Source: Spirochaetota bacterium (GTDB taxonomy: Bacteria > Spirochaetota > Spirochaetia > Treponematales > UBA12059). From it: a DNA stretch of 32,585 nucleotides. Positions 30,233 through 32,585 of the stretch are shown one piece after another. The translations under genes and the position numbers were made by a program. The notes below the pieces were generated by a model, which did not search any database, was not told the origin of the DNA, and saw only the letters and a list, made by a program, of their open reading frames with translations. Where the stretch lies: positions 1 through 32,585 of the forward strand of contig JAKLEE010000005.1 in NCBI GenBank assembly GCA_022703215.1. The letters are read 5' to 3'. Position 1 is the stretch's first letter. Each line of letters begins with the position of its first letter.

Positions 30233-31417
30233 TCACCATGCGGACTCGAGCAGGGCGTGGAGCTCCGCGTCCGTGAAGGCGCGCGGGCTCGCGGCGCGGT
30301 TGCGGTACGAGAGCGCGTCGGCCAGGATGGCCGGCAGGAGCTCGCGATCGACGCCCGCATCCCGGAGCCGGCGCGGTATGCCGAGCGCTTTCGAAAGCTC
30401 GCGCACGAAGGCGAGCGCGGCGCGGGCGTCGAGGTCCTCGTCTCCGGTCGGGGCGCTTCCGAAGGCGGTGGCCAGGCGGGCATAGGGTCCGGGCGCGACC
30501 TCGATGCAGGCTTCCATCACATACGGCAGCATGACCGCGTTGGCCAGCCCGTGGGCGGCGCCCGCGAGCGCCCCCACGGGGTGCGCGAAGCCGTGGACCA
30601 TGCCGAGTCCCGACTGGCTGAAGGCGATGCCCGCAATCGCCGCGCCGAGCGCCATGCCGGAGCGCGCCTCGCGGTCGGAGCCGTCGGCGAAGGCGCGCGC
30701 CAGGTTCGCGCCCACGAGGCGGGCCGACTCGAGGGCGATGGCCGCCGACAGGGCGTTGGCGTTCCGCGACGCGAGCGATTCGATGGCGTGCGTCAGAGCG
30801 TCCATGCCGGTCGCGGCGGTCAGGGCCGGCGGCATGCTGGCCTGGAGCCGCGGATCGACCAGGGCGAGCTTGGGGAAGAAGCGGTCGTCGGACATGCCGA
30901 TCTTGCGGCGCGCCACGAGGTCGGTGGTAACCGCGGCGGAGCTCGTCTCGGAACCGGAGCCCGCGGTGGTGGGAATGGCGACGAGGGGCGGTCCGGTCCG
31001 CTCCGCCTTCACCCTGCCGTGGACGTAGTCGCCCCACGAGGCATCCGGATGGGCGGCGCCCGGGAGCCGCGCGTCCGCGGCGTGCAATGCTGCGGCCTTG
31101 GCGCAGTCGATGGGGCTGCCGCCGCCATAGGCGACCACGGCATCGGCGCCGCTCGCGGCTATGGCCGAGGAGCAGGCTTCGATGATCGGCACGGGCGGAT
31201 CGGACGTGACGCCTGAGAACACCTCGACGGCGATGCCGGCCGCGGCCGCGGAGGCCCGCGCGCGCCGGAAGCCCTCGCTGCCTATGGTGTGCGAGGAACC
31301 GGTGACGAGCAGGACGCGCGTCGCGCCGAGCGCGCGCAGCTCCCCGCCGAGCGCGTCGACCGAGCCGTCCCCGAAAACGATCCTCGTGGGACCGCGGAAG
31401 GTGAACGAAGACTGCAT
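30233..31417 (-). CDS. Iron-containing alcohol dehydrogenase
   Basis: The 394-aa protein is full length for the group III Fe-ADH family. It has the NAD-binding GGGSPID (98-104), the IPTTAGSGSE segment (148-157), and metal ligands Asp206, His210 (GMDALTHAIES), His275 (MVHGFAHPVG) and His289 (AAHG). The Asp-His and His-His spacings equal those of FucO. It interconverts an alcohol and aldehyde with NAD(H), probably in fermentation; the substrate is not determined. ATG 31417 has AGGAGG at 9 nt. A perfect TATAAT (31467-31462) lies upstream on the minus strand without a clear -35 box. Confidence 0.93.
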   Translation of the reverse strand: MQSSFTFRGPTRIVFGDGSVDALGGELRALGATRVLLVTGSSHTIGSEGFRRARASAAAAGIAVEVFSGVTSDPPVPIIEACSSAIAASGADAVVAYGGGSPIDCAKAAALHAADARLPGAAHPDASWGDYVHGRVKAERTGPPLVAIPTTAGSGSETSSAAVTTDLVARRKIGMSDDRFFPKLALVDPRLQASMPPALTAATGMDALTHAIESLASRNANALSAAIALESARLVGANLARAFADGSDREARSGMALGAAIAGIAFSQSGLGMVHGFAHPVGALAGAAHGLANAVMLPYVMEACIEVAPGPYARLATAFGSAPTGDEDLDARAALAFVRELSKALGIPRRLRDAGVDRELLPAILADALSYRNRAASPRAFTDAELHALLESAW

Positions 31418-31461
31418 GGATCCTGGCCTCCTGGGCTCGTCCGTCGAAAGGGCACCTTTCG

Positions 31462-31467
31462 ATTATA
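31462..31467 (-). promoter_or_regulatory. -10 box of the alcohol dehydrogenase gene
   Basis: A perfect TATAAT on the minus strand would start transcription near 31455, giving a ~38-nt leader with a Shine-Dalgarno before ATG 31417. No good -35 box is seen, so an activator may be needed. Confidence 0.45.
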
Positions 31468-31478
31468 TGGGCTCCGGG

Positions 31479-31507
31479 TTGTGCGCGCGCCACCGGAACG
31501 CTACTAT
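31479..31507 (+). promoter_or_regulatory. Candidate promoter of the sensor kinase gene
   Basis: TTGTGC (31479-31484), a 17-bp spacer and TACTAT (31502-31507) precede ATG 31516 by 8 nt. There is no Shine-Dalgarno, so the mRNA would be leaderless or nearly so. Confidence 0.4.
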
Positions 31508-31515
31508 TCCGGCAA

Positions 31516-32565
31516 ATGCTTCGCCGGCGGACCGATTTCTCCACCCTCGACCGGGTGATGGGCGCCCTCCACTACTTCCTCTTCGTCCGGTATCCGGCAA
31601 TCTCGGTCGCGGCGACCACCGCCGCCTACGCCCTCATCGTCCTGCTGGCAGGCAGGCGGCTCGAGATATCCGCCAACTACTTCGTGCTCCTCCCGGTCAT
31701 CGCGGCCGCGGTCGCCTGGGGCTTCCGCGGAGGCCTCGTCGCAGGCGCCCTCGGCCTGCCCGCCAACCTCCTCCTCTTCCACCTCATCGGCCACCCGGAG
31801 TTCTCGCCCGCCTCCAAGGCGATCGCCGAAGCGTCGGGGCTGCTGGTCGGCTCGGCGCTCGGCTACCTGTCCGATTACTACCGCAAGCTGCACGCCGAGA
31901 TCGACCGCCGCCACGCCATCGAGGAAGACCTCCGCCGCACGCTCCGCGAGAAGGAGATGCTGGCGCGGGAGGTCCACCATAGGGTCAAGAACAATCTCGG
32001 CGTGGTCAAGAGCATCATCTCGCTCCAGAGCTCCCGCTCTGCCGACCCTGTCTTCCGCGAGGAGAGCGGCCGGCTGACCCGTCGCATCCAGGCCATATCG
32101 CTGGTGCACGAGCTGCTGTACAGGAACGAGAACCTTTCCGACATCGAGCCGGCGGAATACCTCAGGATCCTCGCGTCCGCCCTCGTCTCCGCCCAGATCG
32201 ATTCGGGTTCGGGACTCTCGCTCGAAATCCACGTGGACGTCGGCGACGACCGTTTCAGCGTGGACCTGGCCAGCCCGCTCGGGCTCGTCGCCACCGAGGC
32301 GATCACCAACGCCATCAAGTACGCTCTGCCCCGCTCGCGCCATCCGCGCCTCGAGGTCTCGCTCGAACGGCGCGGCGCGTCCTACGTCTTCTCGGTGCTG
32401 GACGACGGTCCGGGCTTCGATCCGGACGCGGTGCCGAGCGGCAGCCTCGGCGTCAAGCTGAGCAGGCTGCTGGCCAAGCAGCTCAAGGGCGAGGTCGCCT
32501 GGATACGCATGGAAAAGGGAATGCGCTTCGAGCTCGCGTTTCCCCGTCCGACGCGGGAGTCCTGA
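31516..32565 (+). CDS. Membrane sensor histidine kinase (HisKA_2 type)
   Basis: The 349-aa protein has three to four membrane helices in residues ~20-120, a short coiled coil (YYRKLHAEIDRRHAIEEDL), then a HisKA_2 dimerisation/phosphoacceptor segment with EVHHRVKNNL (candidate His154/155) and SLQSSR. The C-terminal ATPase domain shows the N box (TEAITNAIKYA), G1 (LDDGPGFDP) and G2 (GSLGVKL). It lacks a PAS or other extra sensor, so sensing is probably by the membrane part. A response regulator is not adjacent within the window; only 20 bases follow its stop. It is divergent from the iron alcohol dehydrogenase, with 98 bp between the two starts. Confidence 0.9.
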   Translation: MLRRRTDFSTLDRVMGALHYFLFVRYPAISVAATTAAYALIVLLAGRRLEISANYFVLLPVIAAAVAWGFRGGLVAGALGLPANLLLFHLIGHPEFSPASKAIAEASGLLVGSALGYLSDYYRKLHAEIDRRHAIEEDLRRTLREKEMLAREVHHRVKNNLGVVKSIISLQSSRSADPVFREESGRLTRRIQAISLVHELLYRNENLSDIEPAEYLRILASALVSAQIDSGSGLSLEIHVDVGDDRFSVDLASPLGLVATEAITNAIKYALPRSRHPRLEVSLERRGASYVFSVLDDGPGFDPDAVPSGSLGVKLSRLLAKQLKGEVAWIRMEKGMRFELAFPRPTRES

Positions 32566-32585
32566 GCGGACCGGTCCCCGGCCGT
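32566..32585. other. Window end, nothing recognisable
   Basis: Only 20 bases remain after the kinase stop; no feature can be supported. Confidence 0.5.

Overview
The window is a G+C-rich bacterial chromosome segment, about two-thirds G+C by eye. It carries 22 protein genes and one tRNA gene, mostly on the minus strand. The gene content fits a spirochaete (phylum Spirochaetota): many lipoproteins with loose lipoboxes, a seven-helix receptor fused to an adenylate cyclase, a TIGR02757-family protein, an LPP20/FlgT-like protein, and HD-GYP and HWE/HisKA_2-type signalling proteins. This assignment is inferred from gene families; the window has no 16S rRNA gene to confirm it.

Left part (1-8065). 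A coupled pair, a membrane transglutaminase-like protein and a von Willebrand A (VWA) protein, reads leftward off the window edge. Next comes the most interesting locus. A sigma-54 activator with an RtcR-like N-terminal CARF domain (5321-7006, plus) stands back to back with a PrsW-type intramembrane protease and a small unknown protein (5012 down to 3217, minus). The PrsW gene has a near-consensus sigma-54 promoter (5034-5050). About 195-215 bp upstream of its predicted transcription start lie two 14-bp dyads spaced 20 bp apart. I read this as a nucleotide- or RNA-end-sensing activator that switches on a membrane protease. No rtcBA genes are nearby.

Middle left (8066-9430). A tRNA-Pro(GGG) gene is followed by a tandem array (8121-8687). 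Each unit repeats the last 18 nt of the tRNA body and folds into long hairpins. A small exported membrane protein with a Fur-like box follows.

Middle (9432-18133). A minus-strand operon runs LiaF-like membrane protein, TPR lipoprotein, TIGR02757 protein and membrane adenylate cyclase. It is divergent from a plus-strand envelope operon of lipoprotein, MltD-like lytic transglycosylase with LysM repeats, and LPP20-like protein. The two promoters overlap at their -35 boxes.

Right part (18194-32565). In order: a REC/HD-GYP response regulator; thiol peroxidase (tpx) and formate-tetrahydrofolate ligase (fhs) in one unit; a four-helix membrane protein; a short-chain dehydrogenase with an AT-rich 20-bp operator-like palindrome; an aldo/keto reductase with a ferredoxin tail; a coupled pair of surface proteins (signal peptide/transglutaminase/TPR and an Ig-repeat lipoprotein); a 46-aa lipoprotein; a small secreted protein; an iron-dependent alcohol dehydrogenase; and a divergent sensor histidine kinase.

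Across the window, six genes without a convincing Shine-Dalgarno have a -10 hexamer ending 6-8 nt before the start codon. This suggests that leaderless transcripts are common in this organism.
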